Assembly (NCBI GenBank): GCA_021234155.1
Contig: JAJEKV010000016.1
Location: forward strand, 18,220,698-18,284,697
From: Isoetes taiwanensis
Taxonomy: Eukaryota; Streptophyta; Lycopodiopsida; Isoetales; Isoetaceae
DNA: 64,000 nucleotides
Direction of reading: 5' to 3'
This document shows positions 34,979 through 47,642 of this stretch, piece by piece. The position numbers were made by a program, and so were the translations under genes. The notes beneath the pieces were generated by a model. The model ran no database searches, was not told the DNA's origin, and saw nothing but the letters and a program-made list of their open reading frames with translations. How positions within the stretch are numbered: the stretch's first letter is position 1; each line of letters opens with the position of its first letter.

Positions 34979-35214
34979 ATTAAAATTTATGCTCTCTGGA
35001 TTTTTCAGGCTCTATTATTTCAGATTCCATGGATCTAAATGAAATAGTACCAAATGAGTTCCCTGATGAAGGCTTAGCTCCTCCTTCCCAGCCAGATTTA
35101 CCTGTTCAAGAACAGGCTGCGAAAAGCTTATCTTCTTATACACAAAATACACGATTCACCAGAAAGGATCTTTGGCCAATGAATCAGAAATATGGAACGG
35201 CAGAATGTAGCTAG
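34979..35214 (+). other. Unrecognised 61-codon frame inside the MULE
   Basis: A frame MDLNEIVPNEFPDEGLAPPS runs 35029-35214, opposite in strand to the transposase. It is preceded by a splice-acceptor-like TTTTTCAG near 35008. It could be a captured host exon or chance. I do not recognise the protein. Confidence 0.3.
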
Positions 35215-35782
35215 GGACTGGGTTGCTTGGGTTGAATTTATGTCCAAGCGGAGTCTTTGCAGGGGCAATTTCTTTGTAGTCTTTAGTTTATCTGATTCTA
35301 GAAACAAAAAAAAAGAAGATCTCTAATCGGCTCATACAAATCGGCTGTCTGATTCTAGAAACCAAGAAGAAAAAGCAATCGAATCTTCAGAAAACTTACC
35401 TCGATTTTCCAATTTCGTTGCATGATCCAACATATTGCATTGCAGAACCGTGCAGACCCATGCTTATGCTCGAAATTCATAACCGGAGCTGTTAAGGAAC
35501 ATCAAATGCCGCATCTTTTCTTTCTGGCCGCATCCTTTCCTTCTTTTTGGCGCGATTTCTGTGAGAATGTGCCGTTGAGGATGTACGCTTGTATTTGGTA
35601 CAGTCACGAAGGGCATTTTGGTAATTTAGCTGTATGTATATACATTGTATGCTGTAAACAAGGGCAATTTGGTAATTTTAAAACTCATACGCAAACTCAT
35701 AGGGGCATTTTGGTTCTGTTAACCTAGCGGAGCTAGGCTAGGTGCATATCTGTAGGAAACAGTTAGCAACTCCTGGACAACC

Positions 35783-35800
35783 CTCTAACCACTGGGCTAA
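35783..35800 (-). repeat. tRNA A-box-like sequence (SINE relic?)
   Basis: On the minus strand TTAGCCCAGTGGTTAGAG fits the Pol III A box (TRGCNNAGTGG). No convincing B box follows at the expected distance, so at most a decayed SINE or tRNA relic. Confidence 0.35.
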
Positions 35801-35829
35801 CAGGAGGTCTACCCTTCCGGGCTGGCACT

Positions 35830-37437
35830 TTCTGCCATCAGGTAAATCCCACAAGGAGATCCTGAGCTCGGGGACTTTCGCTCGGCTTTTGAGCTTTCGA
35901 GAACGCAGAGAATCCACATTCAGCCGAAGCACCCCTTCGCCTTGCCAGATGATAGTTTTTATGTCTTCTGCTATATAAACGGTAAGAGAGTTTTTCAATT
36001 TTGTATGTGGGATATTTCTGTGATGTTATGGCTTTGCTCTGGGTTTCCCCAATCTCGGGCCGTCCAAACTACTTCTCATGAGGGCCCCTTTCGATATACT
36101 CATACTCAAGCCGAATTCCATGTCAAGCGATTGCCCAATAATGCTGCTTCGAGGGACTATTCTATTCCTGCTATTTGATGCCCACTTAGTTGCTGTGGAA
36201 GTTTGCGCAAGAGCTTGCAGACTTCATAATAGGTTAGAATTTTGAAGTATTTTAGTAGGCAATCTAAGTGTAAGAATATCTGGGCATGGCCTGAAGTTTA
36301 TACCATATGAGCTACGATTGTTCATTAATGTCTGGTTTTTGTAATGTATACTACAGATGACACAGCTTTCTCATGCTTGGTAATGGTCTGATGGCGGCGA
36401 TTACCCCTGAAGATGTTATGCACATTGCAATCATAGTTTCTATACTCTGTTTATTATCAGCATGTTCATCTTCAACAATCCTACTAAACTGCATATTATC
36501 CTCTTCTGCTGAAAAATAATGATCCAAGGTAAAGTTAATTACTGTTCTATATCAGGTTGCACTTTTTCAGCCCATCATACACTCTTCATTCAGGGCAGAA
36601 TAGTTGAATTTATAGTCAAGTATTTGTACAAATCCCAAGGATCAAACTAGATGTTACAAATTCAAGTGTTGCAGCACTTTCTGGAACATCTCTGAACAGT
36701 CTTGCCATCCATACCATCAAGTGCGCCAACCGAAAATCCTTTGAGAGGTGGCAATGATGCAACAAAAGCTTTCCAGGGAGGTAGGCCCCTGAACCCGCCC
36801 ATCCAAACAAGTGACAAGTAGCTGTACGTGTATCAAATACACTATGTTCATTCTATGTGCCTGAGAACATATAACAAACAGTATAAGAAAGACACTTACA
36901 CAGGCTTGTCATGGGCGACCGAGATTAATCAAGCAATGAAGCAAACGGTTATCAATAGAAGAAAATGGCCTGCTACTGCTATTAATGTTTGGCCCAAAAT
37001 TCTACGAGAATTATCTGTTGAAATGATTGTATTCAGATCTTTAGAAAGTTACTTCTATATGGGGAAACCATGTTTCAGCAATCTTACTATGCATGCTGGC
37101 AACCCTTGAATCTTCTATACCATAAATAACTAACCATTCTGAATGATATTGGTGAGGGTCCATATAGTGCACAATGCATCGATATCTTACATAACTTGAC
37201 CAATCTGATGTAAGTACTGGAGCTGCCAGCCACCATCCATGAGAGGTACCTTCCAAAGTCTCTCCTTCAAACTGCATGCACATACAGGTCAATGTACAGA
37301 GACAACGAAGACATATTATGTTCTCTGTGTTATCAGGCAGGGCGGTTGAATGCTACTTCTAACAGCGTGAATAGCTTCAATGTGTTAATGCACATGATTA
37401 CCAATGTTGTTAATCACATGGTAATAACTTACGGTTC
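35830..37437. other. No recognised gene; two unassigned minus-strand frames
   Basis: Minus-strand frames 37041-37292 (contains GWWLAAPVLTSDWSSYVRYR) and 36616-36810 look protein-like in composition, but I cannot match them to a family. No splice structure was convincing. The rest is AT-rich spacer. Confidence 0.35.
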
Positions 37438-39640
37438 TGAAATATGAAATAGCATAATAAAATTTTATGAAGAACATGCAGCAGCCACAATCATGTTCTT
37501 GACAACGTCAGCAAAATATGCCGCTATCCTTTCGAAGACCAAAGTTTTATGTGATGTTCCACAGTCTGGTTATGCATCAGTAAGTCAGGATCTGTCCTAT
37601 TGTATTTATTTGCATTCTAGTATACAATGTAAGAGGTGTAAATAATCACAGTTACAGAGCAAGTGCTCCAGAACTTTCAGAAGTCTTCTAATTCAAAAGC
37701 TTAAATTATGGTCAGCGACTTGTAACTGGCATCCAGACTTTCACAGGGCTGAAGGTCAAAGTGTTCCCGTTGTTAATTGATGCTTCAGACAAGGAACATG
37801 CCAAGGAACCTCAAAGTAGACATACAAAGAACCTCTGATACAATATGAAGTTTGAGTATAGGTTTGTTCATCTTAGATGTGCAAGATCCAAAAGCAGGTA
37901 TGATCATCCCTTGCTCCAACTAATGAAACATCAAAGCAGACCCTTTCATAAATATAGACCAAATTTTTGCATTATTGTGGACTAAATACAGGAGTTTCTG
38001 GTGCAGGTTCTACGCAGAAAAATACAGGAGTTTCTGGTGCAGGTTCTACGCAGACAAATGTCAATCTTATAATAATAATCTAAGAAATAACTCTTCATTC
38101 CTAGCTACAGCCAGAATTTCCAACTGGCGCACCTCCTATAATTCATGATGCTAGTTTATAGATCATTGATCTCGGTAGTGAACCACTATCATTATACATG
38201 GCTTCCAAACATGCAAATGCGATTTTGTAGATCTTCATTCTTAAAAGTCACAAGGTGATAAAGTGATTCGGAGCTTGTTGAGCACATGTTGTAATAAAAA
38301 TTATGCATGTTATGTTACATTCCAAGTCTGCTTATGACCATGTGGGCCATATCTCTTCAAATTGTAGGACAAATAACACCTAGGATTTGAATATAAGCAA
38401 TGGCAACTGAAGCAAATATAAAGCACCTTGAGTTGCTTGCATCATGCCTACGAAATTCATCGGAACGATTTGCAATTGCAACCTTACTTAAATAATATTA
38501 AAGTTGTATCCAATTTACTACAATTGACCTCTCAAGATGAAGAGGCATGCTTGGTAAAAGAATGGTAAGTTGTAGTTTAGGCCCACTTATATATTTCGGT
38601 TATAGGTCAGTATTACGTGACCATCATTTTAGGTTATGAGTCTTGGAGGCACCTCCAGTTGTTGTCGAAAGGAAAAATACAGAAAGAGGACATGACATTG
38701 ATCAAGCACTTCAGACAGAGGAGGATGGTGATTAAACGTCGAGCACAGCCACTCAATAATCTAATACTAATGTTTGTGTTTCATGTTTGAGATTCATAAT
38801 TCTTAACAGATCTATGCAATGCTCTTAATTGATCAAATGAAAACAGTCCTGAATTATAAGTTTAAACTTGAACCAAGCTTCAAGACTCATTTGGTTTTTA
38901 TATTTTTACATGTTGATAATGTTCTTCGTCCTGCTCAACTTGAAACTGGCCCAGGACTGATGATAGCAAAGGTAGAAGTCTCTAAAGGCTTGCAACGCCT
39001 TGCAAATAGCAAGGGTGCATATTTAGGTGGCATGCATGCAAAATTGTTAGAATGAGTTGGACCACAGATTGTCCCCCTCCTTACTGGTATGTTCACATGG
39101 CCTTTAGGAAGGTTCCCCCTCGAGAAGGACGCAGGGGGACTATGATGGGCTAAAAGCAGTTTTTCCGCACATGTATCGCCCACATGCTTTTTGGCATCTA
39201 AAGCAAAAATACAGCCAGTAGCATCTTGATGCGCTAAGTACTTTCTGTCAGGCGTAATAGACAATGGGTGATGGGATGCTAGAAGGTTTTTTATGCAATG
39301 CAGAATAACGGTGATATATCTGAACCTTATGATTGATCACATCAGTCACACTTGTTCAGGGTGTTGGTGGAAACGATGCTTCTGTATGGAGTGGAAGTAT
39401 GGGAGCAAGTGATATCACTTTCCACTTGGGAAGACTTGGAACTGGTACAAAAAGCCTTTTTACTCGAGCACTTGGAGCCAAGTCCATGATCCCATATCAA
39501 ATTCTTCTCCAAGAGACCAGGTTCCTACTTCTTCAGAGAGCTACTTTGGAACGCCACATTATATACTGTAAAAAAAAGTGGTGCACATGGGAGGGTCACG
39601 CCTTCCAAACCTCCCCGACACAATAGCCATGGATCCGCAA
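37438..39640 (+). mobile_element. LINE-derived repeat, copy B (uninterrupted)
   Basis: Matches copy A (5133-5219 plus 6843-9045) across its length and carries the empty site for the 5220-6842 element at about 37521. It has a local 40-bp duplication near 37990-38055 (AGGAGTTTCTGGTGCAGGTT) and retains more of the LINE protein at its right end. Confidence 0.75.
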
Positions 39641-40035
39641 CGCTTTAAGCTTGTTGGAAACGAGCCATTTTGTTCTCCAGATGAAATGTACAGGAACAAA
39701 GGTGCATATTCATATATAACAATGAGGATTACAAACACCTGAAATAGTATCTGGATGCATGTTTCCTAAGTAAGCTTTGGGATAGCAGTGCTTTGGAGTT
39801 GGTAACATTGCACTACAAAAACCAAATTAATCCCATTTTTGCGAGAGGACTACCACGGTACTTGTCAATGCATTTACCCATGAAAAACCGTCGAGTGATT
39901 ACATGTATTCGCACAGAAGCGTACCGCCTCAGAATTGAGACAGGCAGATGTACCCGGAAGCGCGAGAATATATGATTTGCCAGTGCTGCAAACCGAGAGT
40001 GACTGAAGATGAGTGCCACACTCTTCAAAACTGCC
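38819..40035 (+). pseudogene. LINE RT and C-terminal region remnant (copy B)
   Basis: Pieces in order: VSKGLQRLANSKGAY and MHAKLLEW near 38960-39054; LLYGVEVW and ISLSTWEDLELVQKAFLLEH near 39375-39475; AKSMIPYQILLQETRFLLLQ and RATLERHIIYC near 39480-39570; YLSMHLPMKNRRVITCIRTE, AYRLRIETGRCTRKRE near 39865-39970; and a finger CQCCKPRVTEDECHTLQNC at 39978-40034. The order and the CX2CX9HX4C finger fit the C-terminal half of a plant LINE ORF2. Stops and shifts separate every piece and the RT catalytic core is deleted. Confidence 0.75.
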
Positions 40036-43000
40036 TCCAAGTTTGCACTGGTTTCGGTGCAGTATTCGGTGCACTTGTATGCTCTTCTTAAATTAAGTAA
40101 AACCATCTAGATTAAAAATATCTAGAGCTTTGAGGTATTCAACATGACTTTCGTGGTCCCTAAAAGTGGAGTTAAACCACTTATAAAAGACATAAAATTG
40201 GATACTCGTTTTGTCCCATAGGTAGATATCATATAATCTACACACAAGGGAACAATATTCGATTGTATATATGGATCTAGAAAGTCAAGTAACACAATTT
40301 TAATACCTTTGCTTTGTTAATCAAGGATATATAGGTCTGCAAATAGCCACATGTAAACTCTCCATAGCCAAATCCTTCATGGTGAAAAAAAAATATGTAA
40401 ATTTTTTAAAGAGCCTGCAACCCAACTAGCTACGCAAGTATTGATCTAGGGCCGAACATTATCCATCTTTCATCTCTCAAAATGCTCTAACAAACAACAA
40501 ATTCTATACATCTACCAATGCTGGAAAAAAATTCCATCTAATGGGAAAACACGTCTCCATTGGCCCTTTCATTGCCGAAAATAAGAACGTTTAGAAGATT
40601 TAGATGTTATCCACAAAAACCCAAAAGTCCGGCCTTAAGTATCTGCCTATAAAATCATAACAGCATGAGGGGAAACCACCCAAAAATAATTCAAATAGAT
40701 ATGTAGCAAATTTCTTTCAACAAAAATATATATAATACCTTAAAGCAAGGTCCTCTTATTCTATAAATCTGAGCATTGGCCACCGTCGGATCATTTTCAA
40801 CAAAAATATATTTAATAGGTTAAACAAGAATCCTCTCATATTCTATAAATTTGAGCATTGGTCACCATCGGATCAAACAAGGTTATATTCTGTAATCTTT
40901 ATAGAATATTCACCTTCAAAGCGTATCCAAAAGTTATTGCAATAATCATGTAATAATAGAATATTCTTGTAAAGTTACTGCAACAATCTTCGTCATGTCC
41001 TGCAAGAAGCTCTGTAGGCAATAGCTAAACATCTGTGAGATAAGAAAGGATACGCACCAAAGAAGCTTTTTGCATTTGTTTTTAGCATTTCATATTTTTT
41101 GTGTTTCCTGAAGGGCAAACCCTTGGGAGGTCGGTCGATATGTAGGTCAATGGTTTGGATGGCCGAGATTGGTTTGGAGCGTTGTTTGGACGGCCAAGGT
41201 TGGTTTGTGTCGAGGTGCGCTAATCAGCGTGAGAAGAAAACATGCTTACCATCCATTTGCATGAGGCTTCGTTAGGGTGCAATCAGACCATATAGTAGCA
41301 GGAAGATGAGTCCTGCAGCAAGAAATGTAAAGGAAGCATTGTAATTTGGAGGATGCAAACCAAATTCACAGGCGATCTACAACGACATATTTGCGCTCTA
41401 CCATCTTCCAAATCCATCTTTGTGTTTTAGTTATGGCTCTGATTACGGTGAGCTTCCGACATCCTAGTGTGCATGTTCTTCTTTGGCGAGAGTTGTATAG
41501 CTATGGGGAGTGTTCATGCTTTTGTAGGAACAAGCAAAAACAGAAAGAGTTCTAATATGATGCCTTAGATACATGAGATGTGTTGAAGTGTTAGGCCATC
41601 CTCATTGTGACCACGAATTGTTGCAGCGGCCAAAGAACAAATTCTGGTTTTGGAAAGCCATTGGACGCATGGCGATACCTTCCTTCAAATTCTAGTTTTG
41701 GGAAGCCACTGGAGGCATGGTGATACCTTCTTTTTTGCATTGGCATTCTGCACGGGTATGTGCAAGGCAGATTTTAATATTGGATCAAGTCATGACAGAA
41801 GTGATATTTTTGTTCAGCTAATTGCAATCAGTAAACTTCTAATGCATGTTGGGGACATTTATCAAGTTAAGGAAGAAGCACAATTGAGTTACATGTGTGC
41901 TACGCCTACCACTATATCAAAACAGTTGTATGCTTTAAGGACTTATAATGTTAAAACTTATTAGAACAATTAGCATGGTTGCTTCCATACAAATAATGTA
42001 TGCTTCATATCTAGATTTTATTAGTTGCAATGAAATCTTATATACACAAGCAAATCAAATCCCCCAGAAAATCCCCCATTGAGAAATTGCAAGACTCGAG
42101 AGCAATGGGTTGTTTTCTTTGCAATGGGAAATTTTTGAACAAAAGGGTATATTCTACGAGGGAAAATTAGTAGAAACATGGCATTCTTGAACAAAAAGAG
42201 TATGTCCTAATAAGGGGAAATTAGTAGCTAAGGGATGCAATAAATATCAGCAAAAGGTATTTTACCTAAATATTCACTTCATTTTCCCTTCACTTCATTT
42301 CATTTTCGTGCTCTGGGCGATGGCGGACTTCGGATGCCTTGGTCATGGCGATCTGGAGTTTCTACTTGTGCTTTAGGTTTGCAATGCAAGCACTGATGTT
42401 CTTGAGGCATTTTGCTTGGTTCTTCCTCATTCTTCATGATTCTTTACATATTCTTTGTTTGTTTGCAGGATTTTTTGCCGATGTTTTCTTTTTCTTCTTG
42501 TTGATATGTGGCTATGGAGCAGGATAAACGATATTCTCTGCTAAAGACGATGAAGCCCCTGCTTCATTACGTAAGACTACATTACAAATTTGTTTGCTCA
42601 AGTACTTTCTAAGCTGCGTACTTGGATCTATGTTTTCTGGTCAGTTACCATAGATTTTGCCCCTATTTCCACTTATTATATATTCTATTTGAAGTTTCTT
42701 TGATTGCAGTTGTGTTCTATTCCAACATCAAGACTGCGGTATGTCTCCTTTATAAGGAACGGCTGCACGAATCCAGTGCTTTATGGTTCCCCATAAATCG
42801 GGCGGGTGATTTTGAAAGCAGTGCATTTCAATGGTTCGGTGGATCTACATCCAGTTGCCTTCTCTAATAAGGTATGCCCACCTCCTTACCCTTATGACAA
42901 GCAAAAGCAGCAGGTTTTGGAGGGCTATCTCTTCACTTCGAATAGTATCAGATTGTTCATTTTCACTCCGGCTCTGTATCTGACTGCTATTCCCTGATCT

Positions 43001-44358
43001 GGTGCGTCCTTTGTGCATTCTTTATATTTCTTTGTTTATTTGTTTTCTAACATGGCATAATGTGAAAAGAACCATGGGGGGCTTTAACTGATCGTTGTCG
43101 AGGTTTCACGAGGCTTTCGTCTCTGGTGGATATGACGGTGGATATGACAGAAGCTAGATCTTCTTGAGGCCCTTTTCCTCCTCTGGATGTGGCAAAAGCT
43201 AGTCGTTCTTGAGATCCTTCTGTTTCTGTATGAGTGCTATTATGAATGTAATTCTCTTTGCAAATTATCCTTCTGGTATCTATACCAGTAGCACTACTGA
43301 TAATTCTGAGCAGAGTTCTTGGAATCTTGAATTTGTAAACTTTGAATTTTTCAATTAATAAATCTGAGCAAAGTTGTTAAAATTCTGAATTTGTAAACTG
43401 GATTTTGAAATATACTAAAAATTTGGAATTTTGGAACTCTGTGTTTCTATAACATACTGTAAAAAAAAATTAGTTGTTGAATACAACTAATCATGAACTT
43501 TCAAACTTTGAGATTCTGTTAAAGGAATTCTGTATTGGTAGATATGGAAAAGGGGAAGTATGGCCAAATAGCTAACAAATGAGGGAAGGGGATCATGGCC
43601 AAAAGTAACAAGAGTATTGTTTTACAAATGAGGAAGAGAAGATTATAATCAAATGTAACATGGTAATATCTTGCAAATGAGGGGGATTATGGCAAATATC
43701 CCGATTCTAAAAATTTATTTTGTGCCCCATTGTTTTAAAGAAAAGGAGATTCTATGGGCATTTTTCGAGCATATTTTATTTTATCCCCCATTGTTTTACA
43801 AAAAAAAGGGGATTCTATGGCCATTTCTAGGGCATAGTGATAGATAGGGAATTTGTTTTGGGATTGCATCAGTATGTTCCACTTATAACTTCTGTTCTAG
43901 GACTCATCATGCTTAAAACTCAATATAAATGAAGCGTGCAAGGGCAAACATTAACACCTTTTTTTCTAATGAATTTAGCCTATTCTTGCTCCATTCTTGA
44001 GCATAATGTCATGAAGGGAAGACACATATCAAACGAATACCAACGCACTTGCAAATTTGAACAGAAATTTGGCACAGCCAAGTATCAAATTGAAGGATTC
44101 AAACAGAGTAGCTGGCATGAAAAACACAACTCTCCAATCTCAATTTGCATAATTCAGGACTTGTACTGATTAAAGAACCTCCTCACCTTTTGCACATAGA
44201 AAATAACATTCACAACCAGTACTTGTATCGTTCAAGATACCCTTGTATTGTAACTCAGACCTCGATTTAAGGGATTTAAGGGTGGTCCTTTTTGCAGATC
44301 ATGGTAAGTAACCCTCTCGACCTGCCACACTTGGAGGGTTGCTTCCCGTAATCAAATA
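40036..44358. other. No recognisable gene; local duplications
   Basis: No domain-bearing frames. Tandem duplications lie at 40715-40875 and at about 41638-41735 (about 54 bp, TTTTGGAAAGCCATTGGA / TTTTGGGAAGCCACTGGA). Near 43560-43830, short repeats of ACAAATGAGG and CCCCATTGTTTTA. Confidence 0.5.
40715..40875 (+). repeat. Tandem duplication of about 84 bp
   Basis: Two units share TTCAACAAAAATATAT, TATTCTATAAATCTGAGCAT / TATTCTATAAATTTGAGCAT and CACCGTCGGATCA / CACCATCGGATCA. Confidence 0.8.
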
Positions 44359-44503
44359 AACAAATCTTAAACCAAGAGATTTTTAGCCTTGCAATTTGAG
44401 TGACTATTTTTAACTTGGCCTTGCCCCGAATTCGTAGACTTGTTGAACGTCAAACATCTAGTCCATAAGCAATAATTGGTAATAACTTATTTATCCAAAA
44501 TAA
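44359..44503 (+). repeat. 145-bp direct repeat, left copy
   Basis: Nearly identical to 47262-47405, differing by one base in a T run. It lies 2.76 kb from its partner, with the PPR pseudogene between. Confidence 0.95.
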
Positions 44504-45290
44504 TAAACTAGCAGAACTGCAGGGTTGGGAAGAAGGATAGTAGTTGGGTTTTTATAATAATCAAGTTTTTAGGATTTTTAGTGATTTGAAAAAATGGATA
44601 CCGGAGAAAGCAACAAGGAGGGAAAATTTGAAGAAAATGGGCAAGAAATGCAGAAAAATAATAGACTAATTAGAATACAAACTAGATTGGTAGAAAGACA
44701 AAAAATTTGCCATAAATTCGTATTATTTGTTAAATTTCCAACCACAACAACAACAAAAAATTAGTTGCTGCTACTTTCGAATTCTCTCAGAATTGGTACA
44801 TTGTAGACGTTAACATAAATTTTATGATGTGAATTGTTGCTGCTGGTCCCCTCGGTTGTCTCGATTGAATTGGGCTAAAAACCGGACATCCACGAGCAAT
44901 ATGACCAGCTCCTCCATACTAGAAGCAAAGATTAGCCTCCCTCGGATGTTTGCTTCTTAGATCGACAAGGGGCCTCGAATCTAACAGGGATCGATCGCAT
45001 ATGTGACGCTCCAAAGATAATAATTGACACATTACTAACAACATGTACATGGTGGGCCAAAGGGTTGTCCCATGGGGCACAACCATTAGAACCCTTTTTT
45101 TTTTTCTTTTCTTTTTTTTTTGATTGAAAGTATTGTATTGTATTTATTTTTGAGAGATAAACAAAAAGAACAACTCTTTGTAGGGGAGTTTATGACCCTT
45201 ATCAGCCTAGATAGTTATGAAATTTTAAGGCTATTGAGAATGACTTAAGTAGAGAAGGAAACTCAAAAGAGTTTGATTTTCGGCTCCTTA
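44504..45290. other. Spacer with a degenerate gag zinc knuckle
   Basis: Contains the knuckle relic at 44886-44926 and AT-rich sequence. Nothing else is recognisable. Confidence 0.5.
44845..44965 (-). pseudogene. Retrotransposon gag zinc-knuckle relic
   Basis: The minus strand reads ANLCF, stop, YGGAGHIARGCPV. Spacing matches CX2CX4HX4C with the second cysteine lost next to a stop codon. Only this short piece is visible. Confidence 0.5.
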
Positions 45291-46335
45291 TCAAAACAAC
45301 AACATGTGAATATAATCTATATTGCCGTGTGGCAATACCCCATATGAGCCATATGCACGAACCAACAAGTCAGATTGACATCCAAACCCTACTATAGAAG
45401 CATGCACAAATTTACCTTCTGGTAGAGAATGATAACATGCAGCAAGAACGTGTATAAATGTGACCTTATCAGGTATCAGACTACCCATCTATCAGACTAC
45501 CCATCTGCATATTTCTAAAGCATTGCAGAGAAGCTTTGGCATGTCCATTTTCCGCATACACTGCAATTATTGAAGTCCATGACATGACATTCTGCTCCAA
45601 CATTCTATTAAATATCCAACATGCATTCATTAATTTCCACACTTTCCATACATGTTAACCAGGGCATTACATATAGCAGTGTCACATTCAGTTCCTCTGT
45701 TTCTAATATAAGCATGTACTAATTACCCATTGGCTAAACATTCCATGTTAGAACATGCATCCAGAATGGCCATAAAAGTAACATTATTTGACAATTTGAC
45801 AGAATATTATCAAGTTGCATCAAGTGGAAAAGAGTAAGAGCACCCTTTGCTTGCCCATTCTGCACATTAGCAACAATTATATCCGTCCAGGTGATTACAG
45901 GAATTCTAATAAAAGCATCATAAGCACCTTAGGAATTCTAATAAAAACATCATAAGCATCTTTTACACTGCCACATCTGCCATACATACTAACCAGTGCA
46001 TTCGCAAGTGCAAGATCCAAGCTAAATTCTCTGTTTAAAATACAAGCGTGTAACCACCTGTCACATGCAATATAAGGTGAATTGTAGCGGACATTCAAAG
46101 ATGGTAAGGAATGTGATCTTGTTTGGGCTTGATCCTCCTTGTTTCATTTCTTGGAAAGCTTGAAAGGCCTCCATTTTATGCCCGCTTTCTACATATGTTT
46201 GCAATCAAGGTAGTCCAAACTACCACATCTCTCTCATACAATCTCAATTTTACTAAATGCCCGGCAAGCATCTTCCAAACTTCCACACTTGCCATACATG
46301 CTAAGGATTGCACTGCCCATTACAAAGATCCAAAT
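45291..46335 (-). pseudogene. PLS-class PPR protein pseudogene
   Basis: Minus-strand pieces in order from high to low coordinates: SAILSMYGKCGSLEDACRAF and RDVVVWTTLIA near 46220-46325; AFQAFQEMKQGGSSPNKITF near 46090-46175; RWLHACILNREFSLDLALAN, ALVSMYGRCGSVKDAYDVF near 45930-46060; and IPDKVTFIHVLAAC with EGKFVHASIVGFGCQSDLL near 45360-45485. These are successive pentatricopeptide motifs of the PLS type used in organelle RNA editing proteins. Stops and shifts break every junction, and no start, targeting peptide or E/DYW tail is seen. It lies between the two 145-bp direct repeats. Confidence 0.85.
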
Positions 46336-47261
46336 TTCTCAAATTCACCTTTAGATATGTGAGCATGTACAAACTTTCCAAATCTCAAAACATCCTAAAC
46401 TCTGCAGATTTTTATTACCCCTATTAAGGTAAATTTGTGCGGAACAATGCCCTCTTCTTTGCATTTCCCTAAACATGCTAAGGGCTTGATTCAAACACCC
46501 ATACCGCAAATGACCCGATCATTATATTCCAAGCAAACACGTCTCTTTTAGGTATCGACTTGAATACGGTATTCACATCCCGAAAAGAAGCAAACTTCAA
46601 ATAAATTCCCATCGGATGTTACCCAATGTAGTATGTAATTCGCATTAGCTTTGACCATAAAGGAAAATATGAGTTTAAGCCTCGGAAATGATGTGAACTT
46701 CATGGAAGGTAGAGAACCCGATGTTGCAAATGAGTGAGATGAGTGAGACCCAAGCCAAAACACAGCCGAGAAATGGAGGTCCCGCAGTCAAAACTAAGCC
46801 CGAATGTCCTGCGACCTATCCCTACACAAATAAAATGATCCCCAAACCCGGCCAAGATGTTTGCCGAATCAGGGCCGAGGTCCCCGCTAGTCCCGGTTAG
46901 ATCAAATGTAATAGAGCCCCTTCCGGCCTAAGAAGATGCATCCGGCGAGTTTGCATAGCAGATAGCTCAACCGACTGGGAAAAAACATAGGTTTAAAAAA
47001 AAAACCTATGTACCTCAAGGCAGTGCCAAGCAGAGCTCAAGAGCTATGCCACCGCCATAGCAAGAAAGAGAAACACGGCCGTCGCCATCCAGATCTGCCA
47101 TAGCCGAGTTGCAAAAGGCACGGCAGAGAATTTTTAGAGTTTTCTAATTTCCCTGGCCGTACGATTCGAAATTAGAGAATCGGACGGCTCAAATCATGGC
47201 ACAACACGTGGCATAGCTAGAATTGCAGCCTTTTGTGCAGGGGGGTTTAGGCAACCCTGCT
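46336..47261. other. No recognisable gene
   Basis: Minus-strand frames may continue the PPR relic to about 46500, but motifs are no longer clear. The remainder is more GC-rich spacer up to the right direct repeat. Confidence 0.4.
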
Positions 47262-47405
47262 AACAAATCTTAAACCAAGAGATTTTAGCCTTGCAATTTG
47301 AGTGACTATTTTTAACTTGGCCTTGCCCCGAATTCGTAGACTTGTTGAACGTCAAACATCTAGTCCATAAGCAATAATTGGTAATAACTTATTTATCCAA
47401 AATAA
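47262..47405 (+). repeat. 145-bp direct repeat, right copy
   Basis: Partner of 44359-44503. Its right end runs straight into the tandem array at 47390-47625, whereas the left copy ends in unrelated sequence. Confidence 0.95.
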
Positions 47406-47625
47406 AGCCCGGGAAGTCTTATTGCCATAACTGAAGACAGGTAATTTGACTAACTTCTTTATCCAAAATAAAAGCCGGGAAGCAATAATTGGTAATTGAC
47501 TAACTTATTTATCCAAAATAAAGCCCGGGAAGACTAATTGCCTAAACTGAAGACAGGTAATTTGACTAACTTCTTTATCCAAAATAAAAGCCGGGAAGAC
47601 TAATTGCCTAAACTAAAGACTGGGC
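47390..47625 (+). repeat. About 60-bp tandem array, four units
   Basis: Units share TTATCCAAAATAAA-GCCSGGGAAG, CTAATTGCC, AACTGAAGACAGGTAATTTG and ACTAACTTCT, with one shorter unit. It lies 320 bp downstream of the carA stop codon. Confidence 0.85.
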
Positions 47626-47642
47626 ATTCCTCATCAAACGGC

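Larger units (their letters stand above)
33682..35713 (-). mobile_element. Mutator-like element (MULE) with 9-bp target duplication
   Basis: TTCTGTTAA occurs at 33673-33681 and 35714-35722, exactly flanking the element; 9 bp is the Mutator signature. Inside, CCAAAATGCCCCTATGAGTTTGC at the left (33692 on) is inverted at the right end, giving terminal repeats. The left end carries 10 extra bases (GGGAAAACTA) outside the shared repeat, so the ends are not symmetrical. A broken MULE transposase lies on the minus strand. Size is 2032 bp. Confidence 0.85.

Noticed and set aside
35783-35800. Functional tRNA gene on the minus strand
   Set aside because: Only an A-box-like stretch is present; no cloverleaf or B box at the proper distance.
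36616-37292. Minus-strand two-exon gene
   Set aside because: The protein-like text could not be tied to any family and no GT-AG joining was convincing; left as unassigned.
47390-47625. CRISPR-like array
   Set aside because: Units of about 60 bp are contiguous tandem repeats without unique spacers, in plant nuclear DNA.
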